From Maniola hyperantus (taxonomy: Eukaryota; Arthropoda; Insecta; Lepidoptera; Nymphalidae): DNA of 64,000 bases. The stretch is from positions 1-64,000 of the forward strand of contig NW_027189029.1 of the NCBI RefSeq assembly GCF_902806685.2, read 5' to 3'. The position numbers were made by a program, and so were the translations under genes. The notes under the pieces were generated by a model. It was not told where the DNA came from, made no database searches, and saw only the letters and a program-made list of their open reading frames with translations. This document shows, piece by piece, positions 53,728 to 63,388 of the stretch; within the stretch, counting starts at the first letter, position 1, and every line of letters starts with the position of its first letter.

Positions 53728-53984
53728 TTTAAAAAGGGGGGGTTAGGAAGCATACAAGTAGCACTTTCCTAAGGTACTACCGCCACAGTTGTTTAGAGGG
53801 GATTTAGTCCCTCAGGGCTAGTGGGAGCCTGGGTACAGGTTATTTGTAAAGACCGCCGCCTGTTACTCGGCGTTGTCAGCTCGTTTAGCACCACCCAGGG
53901 GATACGTGTAGGGTGGGCCTTATAGGAGAAAGGTGGTAAATCCTACGGACGCGAGCGACATCATCCCCCAAATTTCACGAAATT

Positions 53985-55628
53985 AAAATGGATATTATTG
54001 CTAAAAATCATAAGAATAAAAAGTTTAAAGAATTTAGGAAGTGTACCAGAAGTTTAACGCCAAGGCCCGGCCTGCCTGTGTGTGTCGATGGCATTAGTGA
54101 CACCAAGGATATAGCCAATTTGTTTATGAATCATTTCAGGGTGCAAGCGCTGCCTGTGACGCACGATTATGTAAGTGAGCATACAGTGGAGGGACTCGAT
54201 GCTGAACCTAATCACACCTTGGCCTTTTTTAAAACTGAAGAGGTCAAAAGGATCGTCAAGTATATGACTCGTGGAAAATCGCCAGGACATGATGGGTTGA
54301 GCATTGAGCATCTTCAGTATGCTGGTGTGCACTTGCCTAGAGTTTTATGTCTGTTGTATAACATATGTGTGGTCCATTCATACTTGCCAGAGGAATTGAT
54401 GAGGAATGTGGTGGTGCCAGTTGTGAAGGACAGAACGGGGGACGTTACAGATATCAAAAACTATAGGCCGATTTCATTAGCTACCATAACAGCCAAGGTA
54501 CTTGACGGACTCCTGGATAGAAAACTGGATCAATACCTAGACCTACATGATGCACAGTTTGGGTTCAGGGCAGGGCTTTCCACGGAGAGTGCCGTGTTGA
54601 CCCTAAAGGAGACCGTCAAGTATTATACGAGCAGGAAAACACCAGTGTACGCCTGCTTCTTGGATCTCTCAAAAGCGTTTGATCTGGTTTCTTACCCGAT
54701 ACTCTGGGACAAGCTCAGACGCACTGGCATGCCTCAGGAACTCATCAGCATCTTTAGGCACTGGTATGCAAGGCAGGATAACCAGGTAAGGTGGGCGGGG
54801 GTATACTCGGACACGTATAGGCTGGAATGCGGAGTCAGGCAAGGTGGGCGGAGCTCACCGAAGCTTTTCAGCCTGTACGTGAACGAGCTGATCGAGGGGC
54901 TCAGCAGCATGCATGCGGGATGTTCGATTGATAATCAGATGAATAATAACATCAGTTACGCGGATGATATGGTGCTGCTGAGCCCATCGGTCTGCGCGCT
55001 GAGAGATTTGCTGCGGGTGTGCGAAGACTATGCTGAAAAGCATGGACTTAAATATAATGTAAAAAAAAGCATGCTCATGGTCTTTGCGGCGGGTAGCATT
55101 TCTCCCAGCTATGTACCTCCAGTGAGACTGTACGGTGCAGAGCTGGTTAGGGTGCCCAAGTTCACATACCTGGGTCATGTGGTTACAGCAGACATGAAAG
55201 ATAATTGTGACATCGATAGGGAACGGAGGGCGTTGGCGGTTAGAGGGAATATGATAGCTCGCAGATTTGCTCGTTGCACAAAAGAAGTTAAGGTCACTTT
55301 GTTCAAGTCCTTTTGTCAGAGCTTCTACACGTGCAGTCTGTGGGTTGACTATTCCCAAAAATCTATAAACGCCCTCCGAGTCCAGTATAATAACATCTTC
55401 AGAATAATGTTGGGACTGCCTCGGTACTGTAGCACGTCCGGTATGTTTGCGGATAACTGTGTAGACGGCTTCTTCGCAATCATACGGAAAAGGATCGCCT
55501 CAATGAAAAGTAGGTTGGAGAGAAGTCCTAACATTATCCTGAAGGTGATAGCAGACAGACAGGACAGCGCTCTCAAGGCGCACTGGATGTCTGCATTAGT
55601 TAATAAGTATATTAATTATATTAACTAA
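53985..55628 (+). pseudogene. Element B reverse transcriptase (3' part)
   Basis: 546 codons in one open frame continuing from 49490. RT motifs: RGKSPGHDGLSIEHLQYAG, NYRPISLATITAKVLD, CFLDLSKAFDLVSYPILW, CGVRQGGRSSPKLFSLYVN and the catalytic ISYADDMVLLSPS. The tail is FTYLGHVVTADMKDNCDIDR, then YNNIFRIMLGLPRYCSTSGM. I recognise the tail as a non-LTR family common in Lepidoptera but cannot place its clade. The frame itself is undamaged, so the element was young when element C split it. Confidence 0.8.
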
Positions 55629-55813
55629 CATAGAATAAGTTTCTTACTAACATACATTATATTATAATATAGTTACTAACATAGATTAAGATGGTTACTA
55701 ACATAATATTGTGGGCCTTTGATGTCTGTGAAATAAAGATTATTTATTTATTATTTATTATTAAATTAATACATAAAATAATATAATATTGATAAATAAA
55801 TAACAATTTTCAG

Positions 55814-55915
55814 ACTCACATCCTGAACAAAATGTTTGCGATGCAAGTGAAAGCGTCCTGACCGAAGATATCATCGACGTTCCAATAGATATGCCCACAC
55901 GGTCACTAGATCAAG
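55814..55915 (+). pseudogene. P transposase exon 3, second (uninterrupted) copy
   Basis: The same acceptor ('caattttcag') and donor ('atcaag|gtatgt') as the first copy. It encodes SHPEQNVCDASESVLTEDII then DVPIDMPTRSLDQ. About 100 bp of downstream intron is duplicated too ('gtatgtattcaaacacttta' to 'gtttgttgtaatt', 55916-56017 against 48910-49010). Length 102 nt, so both copies can be spliced in without changing frame. Confidence 0.85.
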
Positions 55916-56039
55916 GTATGTATTCAAACACTTTAAACAAAACTGAAATTATCATACAAACTGATTTAATATTACACTAGCTTTTGCTCGTGACTTCATC
56001 TGTTTGTTGTAATTTATAGCATATAGCACTCAGAGATAA

Positions 56040-56240
56040 GCAGAGAGAGCTGTGTGTTGATGATCAGTCAGTCAGTCACCTTTTCCTTTTATATATGTAC
56101 TAGCTGATGCCCACGACATCGTCCGCGTGGAATTAGGTTTTTAAAAATCCCATGGGAACTTTGATTTTCTAGGACAAAAAGTAGCCTATCCAATAGTAGC
56201 CTGTCCCTGCGATGCAAGGCATCTCTGTAACAAATTTCAT
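56040..56240 (+). repeat. Two lepidopteran repeat fragments
   Basis: 56040-56095 is a reversed head of the (TGAC)n repeat. 56098-56240 is the '..gcatcagctagt' family, reversed ('actagctgatgcccacgac', 'gtagcctatccaatagtagc'). Confidence 0.65.
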
Positions 56241-56334
56241 AAACATATTTAAACATAATAATAATATGTTTAAATATGTCTCATTGGCAGACTGCAAAGC
56301 TTCAGGTTGGGCAACGCTAGGCCAAGGATTGTGC

Positions 56335-56500
56335 GCTTTGTTAGGCTGAGATCTATAGATCGTATTTAGACTTTGCTCAGACTTAAGATTGAGTTAAAAC
56401 GACACAGATTTATGTGAGAGGTATAGCTCTGTCTCGTTTTAACTCTGTTTTAAGTCTAAGCTAAGTCACAGTGCGCTCTATAGATCTCACCCTTGCGTTT
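56335..56500. repeat. MITE-like imperfect palindrome
   Basis: 'ggctgagatctatagatcg ... gacttaagattgagttaaaac' on the left pairs with 'gttttaactctgttttaagtc ... tctatagatctcaccctt' on the right. It is non-coding and about 165 bp. I see no clear target-site duplication. Confidence 0.6.
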
Positions 56501-56584
56501 AACGGGTGCGGTCTCAGGCTGGCTGGTTGGAGGTCATCGCACACTGCGCTTGCCGATACGTGGTCTCCACTCCAGAACACGTTT

Positions 56585-57030
56585 TTTTGGGGTTCCGTAC
56601 CTCAAAAGAAAAAACGGAACCCTTATAGGATCAGTTTGTTGTCTGTCTATCTGTCTGTCTGTCTGTCTGTCGGTCGGTCTGTCAAGAAACCTACAGGGTA
56701 CTTCCCGTTGACCTAGAATCATGAAATTTAGCAGGTAGGTAGGTCTTATAGCATACATTTGGGGAAAAATCTGAAAACTGTGAATTTGTGGTTACATCAC
56801 ACAAAAAAAATTAAATGGTGGTCATGAACTAATACTTAGTATTTTCAATTTTCGAAGTAAGATAACTAGATCAAGTGGGGTATCATATTAAAAGTCTTCA
56901 CCTGTACATTCTAAAACAGATTTTTATTTATTTTTATGCATCATAGTTTTTGAGTTATCGTGCAAAATTTCGAAAAAATACGACTAGTACGGAACCCTCG
57001 TTGCGCGAGCCTGACTCGCATTTGGCCGGT
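56585..57030 (-). repeat. Reverse-oriented full copy of the 'aagtgcgagtcaggctcgcgc' repeat
   Basis: It starts 'ggggttccgtacctcaaaag', has (CTGT)n at about 56640-56680, and ends 'gcctgactcgcatttggccg'. It is the same element as 2948-3417 on the other strand, near full length. Confidence 0.8.
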
Positions 57031-57044
57031 TTTTTTTAATTTAT

Positions 57045-57485
57045 AGACTAGCGCTTGGCTGCAATCAGACCTGGTGGCAAGTGATGATGCAGCCTAAGAT
57101 GGAGCGCGCTTGTCTAGGAGATGCCTATTCACATCTGCCTCAGCGGCCATCGGTTCTTTCGCAGACGTGGTTAAGCTATCTCAGTCACTTTGATTCTCCG
57201 ACGGATTTCCTCGTTACGGATTTTGTCCCTCAGAGAGACACCCAACGTTGTATATAAACAATATTGATTATTAATTAAGCTATCAATTATCACTACCCAT
57301 CACTGCCCATATTATAATGCGAATGTGTGTTGGTTTATTGGCTTGGATCGATGTCATTTTTGCATGGTTATAGTTAAGAGTGGAGAGTGACATAGGCTAC
57401 GTTTTATCCTCCAAAAATCAAAGAGGTCCTACGGGGTTTTTTTAAAACTAAACCCACGCGAACGAAGTCGTGGGGCATCAGCTAG
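57045..57485 (+). repeat. Two further lepidopteran interspersed repeats
   Basis: 57045-57255 ('agcgcttggctgcaatcaga', 'tgatgatgcagcctaagatg', 'gagcgcgcttgtctaggaga') is a SINE-like family I know from moths. 57312-57485 is another '..ggcatcagctagg' copy. Both lie in the intron before exon 4. Confidence 0.6.
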
Positions 57486-57551
57486 GTGCATATAAATATA
57501 AAATATATTCACCAATAAATTATTCACCTTTTTGTTTTGATGTTATTTAAG

Positions 57552-57662
57552 ATGCAGTTACTGGCCTCAAGAACGACCATGACTATTGCGTTCGAAGCAT
57601 GGGGAAATCATCTGTAACCAAACAAGATCGAGGAAAATCGTCTGTGACAAAGAAAAAGCAAG
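57552..57662 (+). pseudogene. P transposase exon 4
   Basis: After acceptor 'gatgttatttaag' it encodes AVTGLKNDHDYC, then two similar short blocks, GKSSVTKQDR and GKSSVTKKKQ. It ends at donor 'CAAG|gtaaat'. Length 111 nt; phase fits exons 3 and 5. It is a linker between the THAP domain and the coiled coil. Confidence 0.75.
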
Positions 57663-57780
57663 GTAAATAATTTTTGAGTTTTAAATTTTTAGTTACAGGA
57701 TGTAACAAATGTTACAGGCTAACTTGAACTGATTAAATACTCAAATTATTTCCAGTAAACACACAGTTTTCTTCTTACAG

Positions 57781-59262
57781 GTTCCAGAAAGAAAACCTTA
57801 AATTCATACTATAAGGAGGCAGAAAGAAAAACTAGGAATTTGCGAAGAGAAATCCTCAGATTAAGGAAAAGGTGCAAATCTTTTAAATCTAGGCTTGAAG
57901 ATGCAATAAAGCTGTCTGACAGCAAGGCATTTCAAAGAGCCATGAGCGATATGACACTACCAGCAAGAATATTTACAACTATGCAGTTCCGAGAGGCAAA
58001 AAAGAAGCCAAAGGGTCGTCGCTTCACATTAGAAGAAAAAAAATTATCATTGTCGTTTTACAAACGAAGTCCTAAGGCGTATACTTTACTTCATAAAAGT
58101 TTCACATTGCCATCCAGCAAGTCTTTAAAAAATCTTTTAAGTAAAATAAAAATCAAACCTGGAATCAACAAACTAATTTAAAAAAAAATTAACAACACTG
58201 TTGCCGATTTGAACGACGATGATCGTCTTTGCATTATAATGTTCGACGAAATGTCAATAAACCCGCAGGTGCATTACGACGCAAATAGCGATGTGTTAAA
58301 AGGGTTTTCCACTTTAGGAAACAAAAATAAAATCGCAGACCACGCCCTCACCTCTATGGTCAAGGGAATTAAGAAAAATTACAAACAACCTGTAGCATAC
58401 TTCTTCACGCAAAATTTGAATAAGATTGAGTTGAAAAAATGCATAAAAGAAGTAATATATCATGTCAAGAGCACTGGCTTAAAGGTAGTGGCAACTGTTT
58501 GCGACCAAAGTTCGATTAATGTTGGCGCCATTGAAAGTCTGATACAAGATACAAAAGAAAATTATTTTAGAAAAGGAAAAACGTGGCGCAATGACCTGTT
58601 TATAGTGGACAAGTCAAAAATCATCCCAATTTTTGATGTGCCTCATTTGTTTAAAGGCATACGAAATAATTTAATAACAAAAGATTTAAAATATATTGAT
58701 TTCGACGATGAAAATAAAGAGAAAACTTTGAAGTGGGAGTACTTTCAGCAGTTGTATGATGCTGATAAATCACAAGGGGAACTGAGATATCTTTTGAAAG
58801 TAACCGAAGAACACATAAACCCCGATAAAATCAATAAAATGAAAGTTAAAACTGCCACTCAATTACTAAGCCATTCTGTTGCAGTGGCAGCGAAGCATCT
58901 GACTGCTATAGGAGAGCTGGACCCCGCGTGTCGCCAAATTACACCGATTGTGAAAATATTAGATAATTTATTTGATAGCCTGAATTGTAACACATTCGGT
59001 GTAGTCAATGGCAAAATATTTAGGGCTGGGGTTAAAATAAATTCGCCCCATCATAAGCTCTGGCGAGATAGCCTCAAGTTCTTAAGAAATATCAGATTTC
59101 TCGAAAAAAAGAAAGATGGTACGAAAATTAGATTAGTTGAGAAAGTAGTGCCCTCTGTCAAAAATTTTATTAAAACTGTTGAAGGAATGCAGGCCATTTG
59201 GGAAATTTTGCATAAAAAGTATAGTTTAGACACAATGCTATGCAGAAACTTCAATCAAGACC
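57781..59262 (+). pseudogene. P transposase exon 5: coiled coil and catalytic core, one stop
   Basis: Begins GSRKKTLNSYYKEAERK, then a coiled coil, a helix-turn-like LEEKKLSLSFYKRSPKAYTL, and TAA at 58179-58181. The same frame continues NTVADLNDDDRLCIIMFDEM. The core shows FDEM and CDQSSIN, then FDVPHLFKGIRNNLITKDL and KMKVKTATQLLSHSVA. It reaches CRNFNQDP, where element E was inserted. Confidence 0.85.
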
Positions 59263-61909
59263 CCGATATTTCGAATCGGTGACGGGCTATATTCAGTTTC
59301 GATATAACTATAATATATACGTATGCGCGGTGTACCGACCGCCTGATAAGTGTAGAAATAGTTTCTTTACAGAAATCGCGTCACACATAACCAGAGCGGT
59401 GAGTAATAATGACTTACTACTTGTAGGCGACATGAACATAGATTTAAAAAAATCAAACACAGTGAGTGCTACCTATTTATCTACAATGGCTGAACTGGGA
59501 CTTAGTTGTGGTATCTCTCAGTATACTAGGATAGAAAAAAAAGGGCAATGTATAACTAAAACATGTATAGATCATGTGTTTACGCGACTAGGTCAGACTC
59601 GAATGATATATACCGCTTCGATTAACGACCCTATAGCCGACCACAATATAATTGCATGTACTTTAACAGCGCGGGCAACTAATGCGCGCGCGCAAGGTCG
59701 TGGCCACAGCGCCAATGCATCGATATTAAATGCATCGAGACTCATTACGATATTTAATAACAGTGATATACTACAAGAACTGCGGCAGGTGGACTGGAGC
59801 GCAGCGCTCGCGTGTAACTGCCCAAATAAGGTGTACGAGTTTATTACAAGTCAGTTTAATGCTATTTATAACAAATGATCGCGAGTTATTAAATCCAGGT
59901 CTTCTAAAAGAAATAACTGTAAATGGGCTGACAAAAAAATGGAAAAAATGTGTTCTCAAAAAAATAACTTATATAAGATATGGCGAAAAGATACAGGAAA
60001 TATAGATAATAAAATTTTGTACAATAAATATAGAAATAAGACAAATAAATATATCAATTATTTAAAAAACCAATATGTAAAAAATCAAATACGGGAAAAT
60101 TTTAAGAATTCGAAGAAATTGTGGAATATTATTAACGAAATTTGTGGTAAATTTAGGATATCAATTGATGAGGTATTATTAAAATCTTTTAATTTAAATA
60201 AATTTGATTTAGCTAATAGCTTCGCTAAGGAGTTCGAGAAAAATGTAAATGCTTCATCTGTCCTATGTAATAAACCGTTCTATCCTGTGACGAGAGGCTC
60301 GCAGGAGGCAGAGGTAGCAATGAGGCTTGAGAGGGCAACAATCGATCAAGTAAACAAAATAATTAAAAATATAAATGGTAAAAAATGTCCAGGTTTCGAC
60401 AAAATCAGGGCGGTTGACATAAAAGGTGTCGGCAAAGAAATAACGCCGGTATTGACCCATCTCATTAACACCTGCATTGATACCTCTACCTACCCAGATG
60501 CCCTTAAAATTGGTATTATTCGGCCTATATATAAAGGGGGATGTCATAAGAATTTTAACAACTATCGACCTATAACTATTTTGTCGTGTATTGATAAGGT
60601 AATAGAAAAATATATCGGCGACAAAATTAAAAACTTCTTAGAGGATAACAGTATTATCAACAAAAAACAATTTGGCTTTCAAAAAAATCGAAATACTTCT
60701 CAACTTCTATGTCAGTTTACCAATGAAATCAACGAGTACATGAATGATAAGAAGCATGTGCTCGTGGTTTTCATTGACTTTAGTAAAGCGTTCGATATGC
60801 TGGTATTTGAAACGCTATATTCTAAACTAGAGAAATGTGGAATACAGGGATCCCTCCTAGAATGGTTCAGAAATTATCATCTAAATAGATTAACCTATGT
60901 CAAAATAGATAATACGATTAGTGACAGCACACGTACGACCAAAGGAACAGCTCAGGGTTCGATTCTTGGTCCTACCGAATATCTAATGTACGTAAATGAG
61001 ATGTGTAATCTGTTCAATGAGGGATCCGTGTATCAATTCGCAGATGACACATGCCTCATAGTAGCCAATAGAGACCTGAAGGCGGCCGAACGATTGATGC
61101 AAGCTAACTTTGATACCTTATGTAAATGGGCGCATGATGTTGGACTAGTAATAAATACTAAAAAAACTAAAGCAATGCATATACATACTGCGCACAATAA
61201 ATCAGTGCATAAGGCTTCTATTGTTGCTCATTCGCACGACTGCCTGCACGGGTACATAAACCCCTGTAACTGTCCGCCCATTGAAATGGTTAGTGAACAC
61301 ATGTATATAGGACTCAAAATCGACAATCGCTTTAATTGGCTCCCTCATATAAACTATATTTGCAATAAATTAAGAGCTATCCTAAGTAAAATGTATATAC
61401 TTAAATTTAAACTTCCATATAGGACGCTGAGACTGCTTTACTTAGCATTGGCAGACTCTATAATTGATTATGGCTTAAGTAGTTATGGTAGAACCTTCAA
61501 AACTTATCTGTTACGCATATACAACTTACAAATAAAAATAATTAAAACCATAGTACCTAAAAAAATTAAATTAAAATTTTCTAACGATTATTCTAAATTA
61601 TTTAAGTACTGCAAGTTACTGCCAGTGCTAAGTAAGGTTAGCCTGGCGATCCTGAAAGAAGAATATCATAACATAAAGCACCTAACATGTAAAGAGAGAA
61701 ACAGAAAGCTGCGCATCTTACCAAACTACAAGAAGTTTAAATTACCTAAGAATAATAATAAGTATGGAACTAGAACATGTTCATATATCTTAGCAAATAT
61801 AATGAATAACTTACCTTTAACTCTGCAAAATACCTACAGTAAAAGAGCGATTTTTATAAGAAATTGTAAGAGGCACTTCCTGGATCTAGGTGCCTCTTTG
61901 GATGCCTAG
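59263..61909 (+). pseudogene. Element E ORF2: partial endonuclease and full reverse transcriptase, one stop
   Basis: Endonuclease remnants: AVYRPPDKCRNSFFTEI, LLLVGDMNIDL, and DHNIIACTL. An in-frame TGA at 59876-59878 follows IYNK; the same frame continues CKWADKKMEKMC. RT motifs: KKCPGFDKIRAVDIKGVG, NYRPITILSCIDKVIEKYI, VVFIDFSKAFDMLVFE, KGTAQGSILGP and the catalytic QFADDTCLIVA. A thumb region follows (HMYIGLKIDNRFNWLPHI). It ends at TAG about 61907-61909. It resembles the CR1/Jockey group; clade not assigned. Confidence 0.85.
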
Positions 61910-62141
61910 TCTAGGTCTAGGAAGTGTTTCATGTAACGATATTTTATATGTACAAATATGCACTAATTAACAGCTTTTAATTTTTATAACAGTTTTTTAC
62001 CTAGATTTTATTAAATTTGTATAACGCGAACTCGCCATCCTCACATAAACTAACAGTTTCTAGAGGATGGCGAACTGTTTATTTTAAAATGTATTATTGA
62101 AATTTACGTGATCAATAAAAAAAAAAAAAAAAAAAAAAAAA
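59263..62141 (+). mobile_element. Non-LTR retrotransposon E, 5'-truncated, inside the transposase core
   Basis: It starts within the endonuclease domain just after transposase codon DP and ends in a 25-base A run (62117-62141), after which the transposase frame resumes (IVNFFSGVRSLG). No clear target-site duplication is visible. The 3' UTR has 'ctagaggatggcgaactg' with an upstream complementary 'gaactcgccatcctc', a possible stem-loop at about 62028-62078. Confidence 0.85.
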
Positions 62142-62923
62142 TTGTAAACTTTTTTAGCGGTGTCAGAAGTTTAGGCGTAAGAAATGTGTCCCCAAATACA
62201 ATTGGTTTTGAGGGAGCTTTTAAATCTCTTCTTTTGAATAATTTTAGTTCATCACACTCAATTAAGTCAAATTGTGAAGAAGATATTAGTACATTTTTGC
62301 AATCTGTAGACTTTTTTGTTAACGAATCCTCTGATTGTACTGATGTAGGAGATAGTGAGAAATGTGAAGAAATACCATTAAATGAGGAGCTCCTGAATTT
62401 TGACAATGATGATATTATCATACAAGGCATTGGCCAAAAAACCTATGTTTGTGGTTGGGTTCTTAAAAAATGCTCAAAAATTATAAAGAATTGCAAAAAT
62501 TGTAAAGCGAAATTATTTGCGTCAAAAAATATACCGGCTCATGCATATATAACAGAAAAAGAATATTGCTCCAAAAAATGGCTATGCTATCCTTCAATAG
62601 AATGCATAAAATGTTTTGATGAAATTTCAAATGTCACTACTAATGTTTTAAAGAAAAATTTAAACATAAAAAATGTAAAGCAAAATATCAAAACATTTAA
62701 TGCTATATTTGTAAATGATAATAATATATTCGACTGTCATATTCACAAGGAAGGTCTTCGAACATTATTCGAAGATCTTGTGATAAATATGACAGTCTAC
62801 AGTTGGTGCCGCTCAATTAACCGAATTTTGTGTGGCAAAATATCATATGATGGGGATGATGAAATTAAAATTTGTGCACAAACATATTATAGTAAACATA
62901 AACATTATAAAAATAAAAAGTAA
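62141..62923 (+). pseudogene. P transposase C-terminal coding part
   Basis: It resumes the transposase frame directly after the A tail of element E: VNFFSGVRSLGVRNVSPNTI, FEGAFKSLLLNNFSSSHSIK, CEEDISTFLQSVDFF. Then come Cys-rich segments (CSKIIKNCKNCKAKLF, CYPSIECIKCFDE) and an acidic end (ISYDGDDEIKICAQ). 'RSLGVRN' and 'FEGAFKSLLLNN' are conserved in THAP9/P transposases near the last catalytic acidic residue. Confidence 0.85.
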
Positions 62924-62995
62924 ACCACAATCAGTGTTGTTATTCCAATTAACCTATAATTACGGTTCTAATGAATAGGTGGTCCTGTTACACTG

Positions 62996-63157
62996 CGTGC
63001 ATTAAATAGATAAACCAAAACCACATGGAATTTTGACTTTTCAGCGTTTTATTCTGTTTCTAAATTAATGATTATTGTTAAAATAATAGTTAGAAACACA
63101 ATAAAACACTGAAAAGTTAAAGGTCTATGTGGTTTTGGATTACCTATATAATGCACG
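62996..63157. repeat. P-element subterminal hairpin (arms ~68 bp)
   Basis: 62996-63063 and 63090-63157 are imperfect reverse complements ('cgtgcatta ... ccaaaaccacat ... acttttcag ... ttctaa'). The deletion derivative keeps the same structure at 44006-44181. The spacing and orientation are preserved in both copies, so the structure belongs to the element end. Confidence 0.85.
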
Positions 63158-63388
63158 TAGGAGGTACCTACCACCTATTATCTATAGGTATGGGAGGTAT
63201 ATATATATGTAGGTATAGGTATGTATACTACACAGTTATAGTTGTAGATTGCCAACTAACAGATGGCGCTAAGTTCGCATTAGGAGTATGGGTGACATTA
63301 AAAAGTTACGAGAAGGCTCTCTATTTCCAGTGTATTACTTTACTCTATGCTCTATTTCCAGTGTATTACTTTACTCTATGGACCTAAT

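Larger units (their letters stand above)
49491..53976 (-). mobile_element. Jockey-type non-LTR retrotransposon C, nested in element B
   Basis: Minus strand: leader (53976-53728), ORF1 (53727-52303), ORF2 (about 52310-49630), and an A-rich tail (T-rich on the plus strand, 49491-49519). Both sides carry ACGAAATT (49483-49490 and 53977-53984). The whole element is present, so it is a full-length insertion. ORF2 has two lesions. Confidence 0.9.
49146..55775 (+). mobile_element. Non-LTR retrotransposon B, 5'-truncated and split by element C
   Basis: The left part (49146-49490) and right part (53977-55775) are one element: removing element C and one copy of ACGAAATT restores the frame (KWCIRHQDEI followed by KMDIIAKNHKN). 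The 3' end has 'gtgaaataaag' and an (ATTT)n-like tail near 55735-55770. It lacks the endonuclease. It lies between the two copies of the duplicated P-transposase exon. Confidence 0.8.
44798..62923 (+). pseudogene. P-element transposase gene (THAP domain, coiled coil, RNase H-like catalytic core)
   Basis: Exons join in one consistent phase: 44798-44840, 46759-46965, 48007-48909 (interrupted), 55814-55915, 57552-57662, and 57781 onward. Exons 1-2 encode the THAP zinc domain. Exon 5 opens with a basic coiled coil (LRREILRLRKRCKSFKSRLE), matching the dimerisation region. The catalytic part contains MFDEMSINP and TVCDQSSINVGAI, which by position correspond to the first two acidic residues of the DDE-type core in P transposase, followed by the inserted GTP-binding region. 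Conserved CRNFNQDP is separated by a retrotransposon from its continuation VNFFSGVRSLGVRNVSP. The C terminus ends at TAA 62921-62923. Lesions: Cys-to-Tyr in the THAP ligand set, insertion in exon 3, nonsense TAA at 58179-58181, insertion in the last exon. The protein would cut and rejoin P DNA ends in the nucleus; this copy cannot make it. Confidence 0.85.
43656..63380 (+). mobile_element. P-superfamily DNA transposon, 19.7 kb with nested insertions
   Basis: The unit begins CAGGGGCCGGAAAGTCGC and ends ...TTTACTCTATG. It is flanked on both sides by GACCTAAT (43648-43655 and 63381-63388), an 8-bp duplication as expected for P elements. It encodes a THAP-domain transposase related to the Drosophila P transposase and THAP9. 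Imperfect inverted similarity links the two ends (left 'tagcgctgtctatttgttgg', right complement 'tagcgccatctgttagttgg'). The right end carries a tandemly doubled 31-bp segment (63319-63349 and 63350-63380). About 10 kb of the length is later retrotransposon insertion. Confidence 0.8.
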
